Shown here: in pieces, positions 8,785 to 18,317 of the stretch | Numbering within the stretch: the first letter of the stretch is position 1 | How the letters are laid out: every line of letters begins with the position of its first letter | NCBI RefSeq assembly: GCF_003860525.1 | Contig: NZ_CP034161.1 | Coordinates: forward strand, 930,001-994,000 | Direction of reading: 5' to 3' | Origin: Epilithonimonas vandammei | GTDB taxonomy: Bacteria; Bacteroidota; Bacteroidia; Flavobacteriales; Weeksellaceae | Length of the DNA stretch: 64,000 bases | Notes under the pieces: model-generated | Database searches by the model: none | Seen by the model: the letters and a program-made list of their open reading frames with translations, nothing else | What the model was told of the DNA's origin: nothing | Program-made: the position numbers and the translations under genes

Positions 8785-8815
8785 AGTAAACTGATAAATT
8801 ATTTTAATTTACAAA

Positions 8816-9790
8816 TTACCGAATTATCTCTTTGATCCAATGACTAAATCCGTATTTTTTTACGATTTCTTCAGGAAGTTCGCGATAGGGTGTGTTGAGA
8901 AAGCTGTCTATTTGTTCAAAATTTTCGTCTAAAACAAAGATATTATCTGGATGGTAAAAGTCATAATCTTTTACTGTTTGATTATCCGTAATAACTTTTT
9001 TCTTGTAATAGATTGCTTCGAAAAAACGGATAGAAAGCCCATTATGTACTGGATCTACAAAATCTAATAAAACATCTGCTTTTTCTACGTTTCTAAGGTT
9101 TTCCAAAAAAGTAATCCTTTCCTTTATATATTTTATTTTTGGGTTCTTGATTTCTGATTTGTTATTATATTGAATAAAAATGGACAGTTCAACTTCCATT
9201 TTTAATACTTCGGATATGAATCGGTCAATCTTTTTCTCTCTATTTTCCCAATATAATCCTACAAAGTAAAACTCGGGTTTTTGAGCATTATAATCTTTGT
9301 AAACCGGCGGAATGCAATCAAAATAAAAGTTAGTAATTGGTTTTATATTGTTTTTTTCGTCCGCAGAATCAAAACAGAAAAATGTGTCAAAAAGATGAAA
9401 ATATTTTTTCACTTCAGGGAATTTTTCGATCCCATCCCATTGGTAAGCAATTAGTTTTTTGGTTTTCTTTTTTAACTCCTGAATCACAGGAATAGGAAAT
9501 GCATCCGGACGAATTACCAAAACATAATCTAACATATCAAGCTGCGAAATCTTTTTATAATATTCTCTAAGCTTATGTTCCTCAATCAGCTTCTTTTTAT
9601 ATTCTCTATCTTTTAAAAAAAATTTCCTGGAAAAATTGATGATCTTTTCAATGCCCTTATACTTGAATTTTGATGGATTGTCTGTAATCACAAATGGCAA
9701 AAAACCTACCTTATTCAGATTATCCATAAATAAATTAGGAAAGTCTGAATAATCTGGCATCATTAGAAGAAAAGTTTTATGGTTTCCCAT
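8816..9790 (-). CDS. CgeB-like glycosyltransferase, paralogue B
   Basis: A 324-residue homologue of the product at 7783. Both share LVIRPD, KLIAYQWDG, the FDTFFCFD strand, PITNFYFD, the VGLYWENREKKID entry to domain two, PVHNGLSIRFFEAIYYKKKVITDN and YDFYHPDNIFVLDE. The two are clearly related but far from identical, so the duplication is old or the genes arrived separately. The gene begins 1 bp after the upstream GT2 stop, indicating translational coupling. Confidence 0.6.
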   Translation of the reverse strand: MGNHKTFLLMMPDYSDFPNLFMDNLNKVGFLPFVITDNPSKFKYKGIEKIINFSRKFFLKDREYKKKLIEEHKLREYYKKISQLDMLDYVLVIRPDAFPIPVIQELKKKTKKLIAYQWDGIEKFPEVKKYFHLFDTFFCFDSADEKNNIKPITNFYFDCIPPVYKDYNAQKPEFYFVGLYWENREKKIDRFISEVLKMEVELSIFIQYNNKSEIKNPKIKYIKERITFLENLRNVEKADVLLDFVDPVHNGLSIRFFEAIYYKKKVITDNQTVKDYDFYHPDNIFVLDENFEQIDSFLNTPYRELPEEIVKKYGFSHWIKEIIR

Positions 9791-9791
9791 C

Positions 9792-10841
9792 CTATTTCAA
9801 AAAGTTTATTTTCAGAACCAGAAGTAGTTTTCTCAGACTGTTTATTTTATTACGAAAGAAATATTTCTCTATAATTCTAAAATTATTTAAAGATAACTTA
9901 TTGATTGTTTTATAATAAATACTGTTATTCTTTGAAAGGATATTTTTTTTACCTAGAGGCACATAGCTAGTCTTTAAAGATTTTTCCATTTCAGAAATAA
10001 CTTCTTTGCTTAATTTGCTACGTTCCCTAATTGCAAAGTCAAAGAATATTTTTTTTATGTAGATCGCATACCAAGTAGCAATGACACCATATTTTTCATC
10101 ACGTCCGTATTTTTTTAAAATCTCTTCCATAACAAGAATATAAGATTTCAAATTATTGTCACTTAAGTTTTTAGTTATGGATGCGGCATTATCAATCCTG
10201 TAATAGTATGTCTCTTTATTAATGAATTTCACATTCTTTGCAACCAGCATTGTTTCAAAAAACCAAAGTTCGTCTTCGTGTAAAATACCATTTTTGAAAC
10301 AAAGATTATTTTTTTTGATAAATTCTCTATTATACAATCTGTTTTGTGCAACTGGCTTAAGACCAGATTCCATTGTTATTTTTAAAACTTCAAAATGATC
10401 ATTTTTAAAAGTAATTGAGCCTTCTTTTGGATGTAGCAGCTGAGAAACCTTATTTATTTCTCCTTCTATAATATTCGTTGTTACAGTAATCCCAACAATG
10501 ATATCATTATCCTCGGATGAATAAACCATTGTGCTGATTGCATCAGTGGCTAGAATATCATCTTGATCCAGGAAAAAGATAAATTCTCCTTTTGCATTAT
10601 CCATTCCTTTGTTTCTAGTAGCAGAAAGTCCCAGATTTTCTTGCGCAAAAACAGTTATCTTATGGCTTTCAGCTTCAAAGATTTTTATTATATTTAAAGT
10701 ATTATCCTTGCTTCCATCATTGATTATGATACACTCCCAATTTTCATAATCTTGTAATATCACAGAGTTTATACACGCTTCGATATATTCTTCCGCATTG
10801 TAACAAGGAATAATAATAGACACTAGTGGTTGAGAAATCAT
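9792..10841 (-). CDS. GT2 family glycosyltransferase
   Basis: A 349-residue enzyme with a canonical GT2 N-terminus: VSIIIPCYNAEEYIEACINS, NDGSKDNT (41-48) and the metal site DQDD at 92-95. The C-terminal third is lysine- and asparagine-rich with no clear domain. It overlaps the upstream gene by 4 bp (ATGA type), so the two are coupled. Likely acts on the cytoplasmic side in building a surface or protein glycan. Confidence 0.85.
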   Translation of the reverse strand: MISQPLVSIIIPCYNAEEYIEACINSVILQDYENWECIIINDGSKDNTLNIIKIFEAESHKITVFAQENLGLSATRNKGMDNAKGEFIFFLDQDDILATDAISTMVYSSEDNDIIVGITVTTNIIEGEINKVSQLLHPKEGSITFKNDHFEVLKITMESGLKPVAQNRLYNREFIKKNNLCFKNGILHEDELWFFETMLVAKNVKFINKETYYYRIDNAASITKNLSDNNLKSYILVMEEILKKYGRDEKYGVIATWYAIYIKKIFFDFAIRERSKLSKEVISEMEKSLKTSYVPLGKKNILSKNNSIYYKTINKLSLNNFRIIEKYFFRNKINSLRKLLLVLKINFLK

Positions 10842-11803
10842 TTTTTTGATATTAATTTTGTGTACAGATTAGGAAAGTAATAATACAGTCTCAGATAAAA
10901 ATAGTATTCTAAGCCGATTGTTTTCGCGGGATATTTTAGAAATAAAGTAAATGATTGTCGGATGGCTTCTTTCTCATTTTTCATTTCTTCTTTGGAGGTT
11001 TGACGCAGAATCCTTTTGAGAACCATCAATAATTTCTTAACAAAATTTTTGGCAATTTTTTGTTGGTTTTCCACTTTTCTTGTCCCTTGCCAAAATCGGA
11101 ATACTTCCATTATTGCAATGTAAAAATAATAAGCTGTTTTTGGAGAAAGATCGTGTGAAAGACTGTCGTCTCGCTGGATGTAGTGGTATAATTTGTCATT
11201 GGATCTTATCACTTTTTCTGCTTTGTCAAATATTTTAAAAAGTGTTGAATAATCTTCAAAACATTTTATATTTTCTGGGAAACTGAGATCTTTTACCAAA
11301 CTATACTTGTATAGTTTTCCCCACGGGTGACTTTGGATCACGGTGTCTTCTAGTAATAGCGACAAGGCTTTTCTGCCTTGAAAGGTTGTTTCCTGGGTGG
11401 TAGGTTTCTCAAAAGTAACTTGCCCTTCTTCATCTTCATAGCTGGCTTCTATAATCGCAATATCGGCATTTTCATTGGTAATTAATTGAAAGAGTTTTGC
11501 ACAATAATTGGCTTCAACCCAATCATCAGAATCTACAAAACAAATGTAGGCTCCGGTCGCAGATTGCAGTCCAACATTTCGGGCTTTGGAAACACCGGCG
11601 TTTTTTTGTTTGATTACTTTTATTCGATCATCTTGGCTCTGATGTTTGTAATATATTTGCGATGATCCATCAGTAGAACCATCGTCAACAATAATGATTT
11701 CTAAATTCCCATAGGTTTGTCCCATCACTGAAATCATGCATTTTTCCAGCGTTTTTTCAGCATTATAACAAGGGATAATTAGGCTAATTAATGGGTAATT
11801 CAT
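10838..11803 (-). CDS. GT2 family glycosyltransferase, first gene of the operon
   Basis: A 321-residue GT2 enzyme: LISLIIPCYNAEKTLEKC at the start, DDGSTDGS at 40-47 and DSDD at 91-94. It leads the five-gene minus-strand operon; 11804-11935 before it holds no gene and separates it from the divergent GT-A gene. Sugar specificity cannot be read. Confidence 0.87.
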   Translation of the reverse strand: MNYPLISLIIPCYNAEKTLEKCMISVMGQTYGNLEIIIVDDGSTDGSSQIYYKHQSQDDRIKVIKQKNAGVSKARNVGLQSATGAYICFVDSDDWVEANYCAKLFQLITNENADIAIIEASYEDEEGQVTFEKPTTQETTFQGRKALSLLLEDTVIQSHPWGKLYKYSLVKDLSFPENIKCFEDYSTLFKIFDKAEKVIRSNDKLYHYIQRDDSLSHDLSPKTAYYFYIAIMEVFRFWQGTRKVENQQKIAKNFVKKLLMVLKRILRQTSKEEMKNEKEAIRQSFTLFLKYPAKTIGLEYYFYLRLYYYFPNLYTKLISKK

Positions 11804-11971
11804 TTGGTTTCAAAAATGTTTGCTTGAAAATTAAAAAACAAAGCCGCTTGCGGATCGCCTATTTTACAATATTTTATTAACTTGCAAGATAATAAAAAAC
11901 TTAATAATTATCAGCGCATCGCTCTGTTTTACTAATTGTTTACTATCCCGATTCCCATCAAAATTAAACAA

Positions 11972-12841
11972 ATGAACATTGTATATTTAGTATTTGGTAC
12001 TAAAATCGAAAATTATCAGCAAGCCTATTTTTCCATTTTTACGGCTCAGTTACATAAAAACGATGATGATAAAATTATTGTAATAACAGATGACTCCTCC
12101 CTATTCGGTTTTTTCGAAGATAAAATAGAAACAATAGTCATTAACCAAGATACTATAAGGGATTGGGAAGGTCCTCATCAGTTTTTTTGGAGGGTAAAAA
12201 TAAAAGCACTGCAGTTGGTTGCTCAGAAATATCCACAGGATTCTATCTTGTATTTGGATTCGGATACTTTTTTCTATAAAAATACAGCTGTATTGCGTAC
12301 TGCTCTTCAAAGTGGAAATCAATTTATGCACCTTAACGAAGGCAAACTATCGCAACTTTCATCAAAAACCGAAAAACTAATGTGGAAACAGATGAAAGGG
12401 AAGTCCTATGGAAATATCATAATCAATGAAAATGTAGCAATGTGGAATGCCGGACTAATAGGCGTATCACAAAAACATTTCGAATGTCTGGAACTAACGC
12501 TTCAGATTAATGACGCCATGTGTGCAGATGGCGTTACAAGAAGATTGATTGAACAATTTGCGTTTTCCCTTGGACTCAATCAATATTCAGAGTTACAACC
12601 AGCAGACCATATTGTTGGGCATTATTGGGGAAATAAAAAACAATGGAATGATACAATAAGTCTTTTTCTAAGAGAATGTTTTATGAAGAAGTATCATTTT
12701 GATGCAGTTGTAGAACGTATAAAAGATATGGAACTTTCTAAAATTCCTATTCGGATCAAAGAATCCAGCACTCAGAGAAAACTTAAAAATCTGATTGATA
12801 AATTTTACACCAACCAAAGACCTGTTTATGTTAAGAAGTAG
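11972..12841 (+). CDS. GT-A fold glycosyltransferase
   Basis: A 289-residue protein with a GT-A-like N-terminus (MNIVYLVFGT) and a DxD-type site in ILYLDSDTFFY (DSD 96-98), as in GT8/nucleotide-sugar transferases. A later WNAGLIGV strand and HIVGHYWGNK block fit the acceptor half. I chose ATG 11972, not the TTG at 11936, because the family strand begins right there. Its 3' end overlaps the convergent gene by 11 bp. Confidence 0.65.
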   Translation: MNIVYLVFGTKIENYQQAYFSIFTAQLHKNDDDKIIVITDDSSLFGFFEDKIETIVINQDTIRDWEGPHQFFWRVKIKALQLVAQKYPQDSILYLDSDTFFYKNTAVLRTALQSGNQFMHLNEGKLSQLSSKTEKLMWKQMKGKSYGNIIINENVAMWNAGLIGVSQKHFECLELTLQINDAMCADGVTRRLIEQFAFSLGLNQYSELQPADHIVGHYWGNKKQWNDTISLFLRECFMKKYHFDAVVERIKDMELSKIPIRIKESSTQRKLKNLIDKFYTNQRPVYVKK

Positions 12842-13592
12842 CTTTTCTTAATGATTCATAGGTTTCATAAACATATAAACTTTGCAGATAACTAATCTTT
12901 AAACCGTTTATACCATCCAAGACCCCGAGTTTTAAAATATAAGTTTTAATAAATTTGAAAGTAGTTTTACTCCATTTCATAAAAGAACTGTATTTTTTTC
13001 CTTTTTGAGACAGTTCCAAACCTTTCAGTTGCCCATAATAAATCATTTTATCTTTAAAACGATGATAATTCTCAAAAGAATAGTGAAGTAATTTATGCTT
13101 TAAAAATCCAATTTTTCCGTTTACTAAAAGTGTTTCGTGCACCTTTTTCAGATCATCATAATGCGCTTTTGATTTTCTGAAAAGCCTGAAGTTTTTATCG
13201 TTTTGTGTACCGGAAAAGCGTATTTTTTGCTGACCTAGAAAAAAAATTCGGTAGATATAATAGGCATCGCAAGCATTAGGATTGTTCACGGTTTCTATAA
13301 TTTCTTGTTTTCCTTTTTCCGAAATTCTCTCGTCCCCATCCAGAAAAAAGACCCAATCATTGTTTGCCAAATTGAGAGCGAGATTTCTTTGTTTCGTATA
13401 ATCTTCAAATTTATTTTGAACAACTGTGACATTAGAAAAGGATCTAGCAATATCCGTTGTTTTATCTGTGCTGTAAGAATCAACAACGATAATCTCATGA
13501 CAAAAATCAAAACATTCGAGAACTTCTCGAATGTTTTTTTCTTCGTTATAAGTGATGATTAAACCGCTGATTTTTTCTTTAAGGTGTGTCAT
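12831..13592 (-). CDS. GT2 glycosyltransferase, WaaE/KdtX-like
   Basis: A 253-residue protein of the WaaE/KdtX type, which add glucose to LPS inner core in characterised members: SGLIITYNEEKNIREVL, VVDSYSTDKTTDIA, YTKQRNLALNLANNDWVFFLDGDER (DGD 85-87). It starts 1 bp after rocD, so the two are cotranscribed, an odd metabolic pairing. The core-sugar role is inferred from family. Confidence 0.78.
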   Translation of the reverse strand: MTHLKEKISGLIITYNEEKNIREVLECFDFCHEIIVVDSYSTDKTTDIARSFSNVTVVQNKFEDYTKQRNLALNLANNDWVFFLDGDERISEKGKQEIIETVNNPNACDAYYIYRIFFLGQQKIRFSGTQNDKNFRLFRKSKAHYDDLKKVHETLLVNGKIGFLKHKLLHYSFENYHRFKDKMIYYGQLKGLELSQKGKKYSSFMKWSKTTFKFIKTYILKLGVLDGINGLKISYLQSLYVYETYESLRKATS

Positions 13593-13593
13593 T

Positions 13594-14838
13594 TTAAAAC
13601 TCCAAAATAGTTTTCTCGATGATTTTTACACAATCCAATAGCTGTTCTTCGGTGATTACCAAAGGTGGTGCCAATCTTATAATGTTTCCATGTGTGGGTT
13701 TGGCAAGCAATCCATTTTCTTTCAGTTGTAAGCAAAGATTCCAGGCTGTTTTGCTGTCTGGGGAATCATTGATTAGAATGGCATTCAGCAAACCTTTACC
13801 TCGTACTTTCGTTATTAAATCTGTTTTCTCAATTAATTTCTCTATCTCAGAACGGAAAAGCTGTCCTAAATCTTCAGCTCTTTCGGATAATTTCTCTTCT
13901 TCTACAACATCTAAAGCTGCCACTGCCACTGCACAAGCAATAGGGTTTCCTCCAAAAGTTGATCCGTGTTGCCCTGGCTTGATAACATTCATAATATCGT
14001 TGTTTGCTAAAACTGCAGACACAGGATACATTCCGCCGGAAAGCGCTTTTCCTAGAATCAGAATATCAGGTTGAACATCTTCGTGATGACAGGCAATTAA
14101 TCTTCCGGTTCTTGCAATTCCGGTTTGAACTTCATCAGCAATGAAAAGGACGTTATATTTTTTACACAATTCTGATGCGCCTTTCAAAAATCCTTCGTCC
14201 GGAACAAAGACTCCAGCCTCACCTTGGATTGGTTCAGCCAAAAATGCAGCAATATTCTGGGCGTCATTTCTTAGAGTTTCTTCCAACGCTGCCAAATCAT
14301 TGTAAGGAATTTTTACAAATCCAGGCGTAAAAGGCCCGTAATTCTGATTCGCATCTGGGTCATTAGAAAAAGAAACGATCGTCGTTGTTCTTCCGTGGAA
14401 GTTATTCTCACAAACGATTATTTTAGCAGCATTTTCTGAAATTCCTTTTACCTCATAGCTCCATTTTCTGGCTAATTTTACCGCCGTTTCTACCGCTTCA
14501 GCACCAGAATTCATGGGAAGTACTTTATCAAAACCAAAAAGAGTCGTGATTTTTTTCTCGTATTCACCAAGATTGGAATTGTAAAAAGCTCTTGATGTCA
14601 AAGCTAATTTCTTAGCTTGATTTACCAAAGCATCAACAATTTTTGGATGAGAATGACCTTGGTTTACAGCGGAATAAGCCGAAAGAAAATCGTAATATTT
14701 TTTACCTTCTACATCCCACACAAAAACGCCTTCACCTCGTTCCAAAACCACGGGAAGAGGATGATAATTATGAGCGCCGTGTTTTTCTTCAAGATTAATG
14801 AAATATTGTGAATTTTTTTCCTGAACTGCTGTTGACAT
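13594..14838 (-). CDS. rocD: Ornithine--oxo-acid aminotransferase
   Basis: A class III PLP aminotransferase of 414 residues converting ornithine and 2-oxoglutarate to glutamate semialdehyde and glutamate. Evidence: [18 protein letters not shown] at the start, [14 protein letters not shown] (111-124), [10 protein letters not shown], the [10 protein letters not shown] aspartate and the PLP lysine in LGKALSGG (K264). The start is ATG 14838 (MSTAVQEK); an upstream in-frame ATG would add 13 poorly fitting residues. Confidence 0.93.
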   Translation of the reverse strand: MSTAVQEKNSQYFINLEEKHGAHNYHPLPVVLERGEGVFVWDVEGKKYYDFLSAYSAVNQGHSHPKIVDALVNQAKKLALTSRAFYNSNLGEYEKKITTLFGFDKVLPMNSGAEAVETAVKLARKWSYEVKGISENAAKIIVCENNFHGRTTTIVSFSNDPDANQNYGPFTPGFVKIPYNDLAALEETLRNDAQNIAAFLAEPIQGEAGVFVPDEGFLKGASELCKKYNVLFIADEVQTGIARTGRLIACHHEDVQPDILILGKALSGGMYPVSAVLANNDIMNVIKPGQHGSTFGGNPIACAVAVAALDVVEEEKLSERAEDLGQLFRSEIEKLIEKTDLITKVRGKGLLNAILINDSPDSKTAWNLCLQLKENGLLAKPTHGNIIRLAPPLVITEEQLLDCVKIIEKTILEF

Positions 14839-14889
14839 AACTTTAATTTTTTGTAAAAATAATGAATTTGATTGCAATTAATGATAAGA

Positions 14890-14922
14890 AAAATGCCTAA
14901 CTGTAAAAGTCAGGCATTTTAT
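14890..14922 (-). terminator. Terminator of accC
   Basis: A 13-bp stem with one mismatch (arms 14890-14902 and 14908-14920) gives AAAATGCCTGACT then a T-rich tail on the minus strand. It lies 20 bp after the accC stop and insulates rocD. Confidence 0.75.
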
Positions 14923-14940
14923 CTATGTGGAATTTATTTT

Positions 14941-16299
14941 TTAGATATTATTATCAAAATTTTTATCCATTACAAAATCTTCCATAAATTTTGTAGTGTA
15001 ATTTCCGGCAAGGAAATCTTCATTTTCCAATAATTGTCTGTGGAAAGGAATAGTCGTTTTCACCCCTTCGATGTAGAATTCTTCCAGCGCACGTTTCATT
15101 TTTGCGATTGCTTCTTCTCTGTTCTGAGCAGTAACAATTAGTTTTGCAATCATCGAATCGTAGTTTGGCGGAATTGCGTAGTCCGAATAAACGTGTGTAT
15201 CTACTCTCACGCCGTGTCCTCCAGGAATATTAAGACCTTTGATGACACCCGGAGACGGACGAAAGTCCATATAAGGATCTTCAGCATTGATTCTACACTC
15301 AATAGAGTGCATCTTTGGGTAATAATTTTTACCACTTATTGGCGTTCCGGAAGCTAGCAAAATCTGCTCGCGAATCAAATCGTAATCTACAACTTGTTCG
15401 GTGATAGGATGTTCTACCTGGATTCTGGTATTCATCTCCATAAAATAGAAATTCCTGTGTTTGTCCACCAAAAATTCGATGGTTCCTACACCTTCATATC
15501 CAATAAACTCCGCAGCTTTTACTGCCGCTTCGCCCATTTTCTCACGGAGTTCATCCGTCATAAAAGGAGATGGCGTTTCTTCTATCAGTTTCTGATTTCT
15601 TCTCTGTACAGAACAGTCTCTCTCGGAAAGGTGACAAGCTTTCCCATATTGGTCTCCAGCAATCTGAATTTCAATATGTCTAGGCTCCTCAATCAGTTTT
15701 TCCATATACATCCCACCATTTCCAAAAGCGGCAACCGCTTCCTGTATTGCAGAATCCCAATGGTCTTTCAGGTCTTCCTCTTTCCAAACCGCTCTCATTC
15801 CTTTTCCACCGCCACCTGCAGTTGCTTTAATCATTACAGGATATCCGATTTCCTTTGCTGTTTTCTTAGCATCTTCATAAGAATCGATTAATCCTTCAGA
15901 ACCTGGTACACAAGGGATTCCGGCCGCTTTCATTGTAGCCTTAGCCGTTGCCTTATCTCCCATTTTCTCGATTTGCTCAGGAGTTGCTCCGATGAATTTG
16001 ATGCCGTTTTTAGCACATATTCTGGAGAAGTTAGCATTCTCAGAAAGGAAACCATAACCAGGATGGATGGCATCTGCATTGGTAATCTCAGCAGCTGCAA
16101 TAATATTTGGGATTTTCAGATATGAGTCTTTGCTCATTGGAGGTCCGATGCAGACAGCTTCGTCTGCAAAACGAACATGAAGACTGTCCTTGTCTGCCGT
16201 AGAATAAACCGCAACAGTCTTGATTCCCATTTCTTTCGCCGTGCGCAGGATTCGCATAGCGATTTCTCCACGATTGGCGATTAATATTTTTTTGAACAT
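14941..16299 (-). CDS. accC: Acetyl-CoA carboxylase biotin carboxylase subunit
   Basis: AccC (452 residues) uses ATP and bicarbonate to carboxylate biotin on AccB. The frame has the N-terminal [17 protein letters not shown] block, the ATP-grasp glycine loop [12 protein letters not shown] (158-169), the metal-binding [14 protein letters not shown], and RINAEDP. Length is normal. Normally accB is just upstream; here an IS4-family element lies between them in the opposite orientation, so accC must use read-through or its own or an IS-borne promoter. Confidence 0.97.
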   Translation of the reverse strand: MFKKILIANRGEIAMRILRTAKEMGIKTVAVYSTADKDSLHVRFADEAVCIGPPMSKDSYLKIPNIIAAAEITNADAIHPGYGFLSENANFSRICAKNGIKFIGATPEQIEKMGDKATAKATMKAAGIPCVPGSEGLIDSYEDAKKTAKEIGYPVMIKATAGGGGKGMRAVWKEEDLKDHWDSAIQEAVAAFGNGGMYMEKLIEEPRHIEIQIAGDQYGKACHLSERDCSVQRRNQKLIEETPSPFMTDELREKMGEAAVKAAEFIGYEGVGTIEFLVDKHRNFYFMEMNTRIQVEHPITEQVVDYDLIREQILLASGTPISGKNYYPKMHSIECRINAEDPYMDFRPSPGVIKGLNIPGGHGVRVDTHVYSDYAIPPNYDSMIAKLIVTAQNREEAIAKMKRALEEFYIEGVKTTIPFHRQLLENEDFLAGNYTTKFMEDFVMDKNFDNNI

Positions 16300-16381
16300 C
16301 TTTTTCGAATTTTAAATTATAAATTTTGAATTTTAAATTATTTTAAATGAAAATATTCCAATAGCGTCCTAAATAAAAAAA

Positions 16382-16444
16382 ATAAGAAGGAATTAGAGTA
16401 ACTCAAAGTACCTTTGAGGTTGCACAACAAAAAAACCTTCTTAT
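16382..16444 (+). promoter_or_regulatory. IS4 left-end control region: stem over the transposase start
   Basis: ATAAGAAGG (16382-16390) is exactly complementary to CCTTCTTAT (16436-16444), which covers the bases before the ATG and its first two bases. The internal -7 box TACCTTTG (16409-16416) would start RNA near 16422, after the left arm, so only transcripts entering from outside can form the stem and hide the start. The -7 box also sits in a palindrome CTCAAAG-TAC-CTTTGAG (16402-16418). The stem is seen; its effect is inferred from IS10/IS50 precedents. Confidence 0.6.
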
Positions 16445-17624
16445 GGACTCAAAATTAACATTATTTTCTCAGATTATTTCAAAAATAGACCGAGTAATTT
16501 TCAAAAAAATAGTCAAAGAAAAAAAGACCGATTACCGAAATAAAGGATTCGATAGTTGGACCCATTTAGTTTCTATGCTTTTCTGTCATTTTGCTAAAAG
16601 CACTTCGGTACGGGATATTTCCAATGGACTTCGTAGCGCAACGGGCAACCTCAATCATTTAGGGATAAAAACAGCACCTTCCAAATCTTCTATTAGCTAC
16701 CAGAATGGAAAACGAGATGCAGATTTGTTTAAAGACGTGTATTTCAAACTATTAGAACAATTAGGACAGCACACGAAAGAAAGACGGATAAAACTCAAAA
16801 TAAAAGTTCCTGTCTATTTATTAGATTCTACGCTTATTTCTCTATGCCTGTCTTTGTTCGATTGGGCAACATATCGAACTAAAAAAGGAGCCGTGAAAAT
16901 GCATACCTTACTTGAATATGATGGGAAACTTCCTGTTTATGTGAATATTACCAAAGGAAGTGTTGCTGATAACAAGGGAGCGGAAAACATTCCTTTGGAA
17001 AAGGGAGCAGTCATTGTTGCAGACCGATTCTATAACGATTTCCCAATGCTCTCTATTTGGGACAGCAAAGGTGTTTTCTTTGTAATAAGACATAAAGAAA
17101 ATCTGAAATTTGAAACTTTACAGGAACGAGAACTTCCACCAAAAGGAGCGCAAAACATTTTGAAAGACGAAGACATAATCCTTTCAAACCCTATTTCAAA
17201 AGAAAAATACCCTAAAAAATTAAGAAGAGTGGCGGTTTGGGACGATGAAAACAAGCAAACTATCGAAATTATCACCAATAATTTCACTTGGGCAGCTTCC
17301 ACCATTGCAGAACTGTACAAACAAAGGTGGCAGATTGAGATTTTTTTCAGAGACATCAAGCAATTGCTTCATATCAAAACATTTATCGGAACATCTGAAA
17401 ATGCAGTTAAAATACAAATTTGGACTGCACTTATCACTATTCTCATTCTGAAATACCTGAAATCCATCGCAAAATATCCTTGGCAATTATCAAATCTGGT
17501 AGCTTTTATCCGATTGAATATTTTTGTTAAAATTAATCTTCAATTTTGGCTCGACAAACCTTTTGACCAACCACCTGAATCTCAAAAAACATATTATCAA
17601 GGGGTTCTTTTTGAAAATCTATAG
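16443..17624 (+). CDS. IS4-family transposase
   Basis: A 393-residue DDE transposase with a DUF4372-like N-terminus (FSQIISKIDRVIFKKIV) and a DDE core: LLDSTLISLC (first Asp), VIVADRFYND (second Asp), and the IS4 signature Y-2-R-3-E-6-K in YKQRWQIEIFFRDIK near residues 291-305. The signature is perfect and the frame is uninterrupted, so the enzyme may be active. The gene runs opposite to accB and accC. Confidence 0.95.
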   Translation: MDSKLTLFSQIISKIDRVIFKKIVKEKKTDYRNKGFDSWTHLVSMLFCHFAKSTSVRDISNGLRSATGNLNHLGIKTAPSKSSISYQNGKRDADLFKDVYFKLLEQLGQHTKERRIKLKIKVPVYLLDSTLISLCLSLFDWATYRTKKGAVKMHTLLEYDGKLPVYVNITKGSVADNKGAENIPLEKGAVIVADRFYNDFPMLSIWDSKGVFFVIRHKENLKFETLQERELPPKGAQNILKDEDIILSNPISKEKYPKKLRRVAVWDDENKQTIEIITNNFTWAASTIAELYKQRWQIEIFFRDIKQLLHIKTFIGTSENAVKIQIWTALITILILKYLKSIAKYPWQLSNLVAFIRLNIFVKINLQFWLDKPFDQPPESQKTYYQGVLFENL

Positions 17625-17735
17625 AAAATTCCGCTTAAAGCCTATCTATATGTGCATAAAATATATCTGTTTTTTTATTTAGGACAGTATTGAAAATATT
17701 CCATTTAAAATTTATAATCTTTAATCTAAAATTGC

Positions 17736-18212
17736 TTAAGATGGATCTACCAAAAATAATGGTTGGTCGTATTCTACAGGAGAAGCATCGTCTACTAATA
17801 TTTTTACGATTTTCCCACTGATTTCGGACTCTATTTGGTTGAAAAGTTTCATTGCCTCAATGACGCAAACTACTTTTCCTTCCGTAACAGAATCGCCCAC
17901 GTTTACAAATACATCTTTGTCAGGAGATGGTTTTCTGTAAAAAGTACCAATCATTGGAGACTTGATCGTGATATATTTGCTGTCATCAGCAGTAGTTGCT
18001 GCTTCAGAGGTGGTAGTATTTGCTGAAACTGGATTTACAGCTGGTGCAGAAACTGGTGATTGGTAGGCAACTTGAGGAGTGACATAGCTTACAGGTTCAC
18101 CTCCAAGAGGAGTTTTTATATAGATTTCAAAGTCCTTGTTTTTATACTTCACTTCTGAAACACCTGCCTTTGCAACAAATCTTACAAGATTCTGAATGTC
18201 TTTTATATCCAT
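17736..18212 (-). CDS. accB: Biotin carboxyl carrier protein of acetyl-CoA carboxylase
   Basis: AccB (158 residues). An N-terminal helical region is followed by an Ala/Pro/Thr-rich linker (about 45-75) and the biotinyl domain: [14 protein letters not shown], then [10 protein letters not shown] with the biotinylated lysine at 122. It carries CO2 between AccC and AccA/AccD. The IS element begins 45 bp after its stop and separates it from accC. Confidence 0.96.
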   Translation of the reverse strand: MDIKDIQNLVRFVAKAGVSEVKYKNKDFEIYIKTPLGGEPVSYVTPQVAYQSPVSAPAVNPVSANTTTSEAATTADDSKYITIKSPMIGTFYRKPSPDKDVFVNVGDSVTEGKVVCVIEAMKLFNQIESEISGKIVKILVDDASPVEYDQPLFLVDPS

Positions 18213-18237
18213 AAATTTTTTAAATTATTTTGAACGC

Positions 18238-18245
18238 CAAATATA
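18238..18245 (-). promoter_or_regulatory. accB promoter (-7 box)
   Basis: TATATTTG on the minus strand, an exact -7 match, predicts a leader of about 20 nt before accB. It sits just downstream of the rpmF terminator, making accB the first gene of its transcript. Confidence 0.5.
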
Positions 18246-18247
18246 AT

Positions 18248-18286
18248 AAAAAACCACTCAAATTGATAAAATCCGAGTGGTTTTTT
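18248..18286 (-). terminator. Terminator after rpmF
   Basis: AAAAAACCACTC (18248-18259) pairs with GAGTGGTTTTTT (18275-18286) around a 15-nt loop. T-runs are present in both directions; position fits the end of yceD-rpmF. Confidence 0.75.
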
Positions 18287-18317
18287 ATGCTTAGTATAAG
18301 ATTTTCAAAAGTAAATC

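Larger units (their letters stand above)
16361..17690 (+). mobile_element. IS4-family insertion sequence between accB and accC
   Basis: A complete 1330-bp element. Its ends are imperfect inverted repeats of 21 bp (19 identical) sharing GTCCTAAATAAAAAAA; the left starts ATAGC and the right, read inward, ATACT. It is flanked by an exact 13-bp target duplication TGAAAATATTCCA (16348-16360 and 17691-17703), in line with the 10-13 bp typical of IS4. Removing element and one copy restores an AT-rich palindrome in the accB-accC spacer. The intact duplication and open transposase suggest a fairly recent insertion. Confidence 0.95.

Noticed and set aside
11804..11971. Extra gene between the GT2 operon and the GT-A gene
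   Set aside because: Only short frames; the TTG start at 11936 would just extend the GT-A protein with non-family residues.
13619..14074. 151-codon frame antisense to rocD
   Set aside because: It lies entirely inside rocD on the other strand and reads as low-quality reverse translation.
15394..15891. 165-codon frame antisense to accC
   Set aside because: Shadow of a conserved gene; no recognisable protein.
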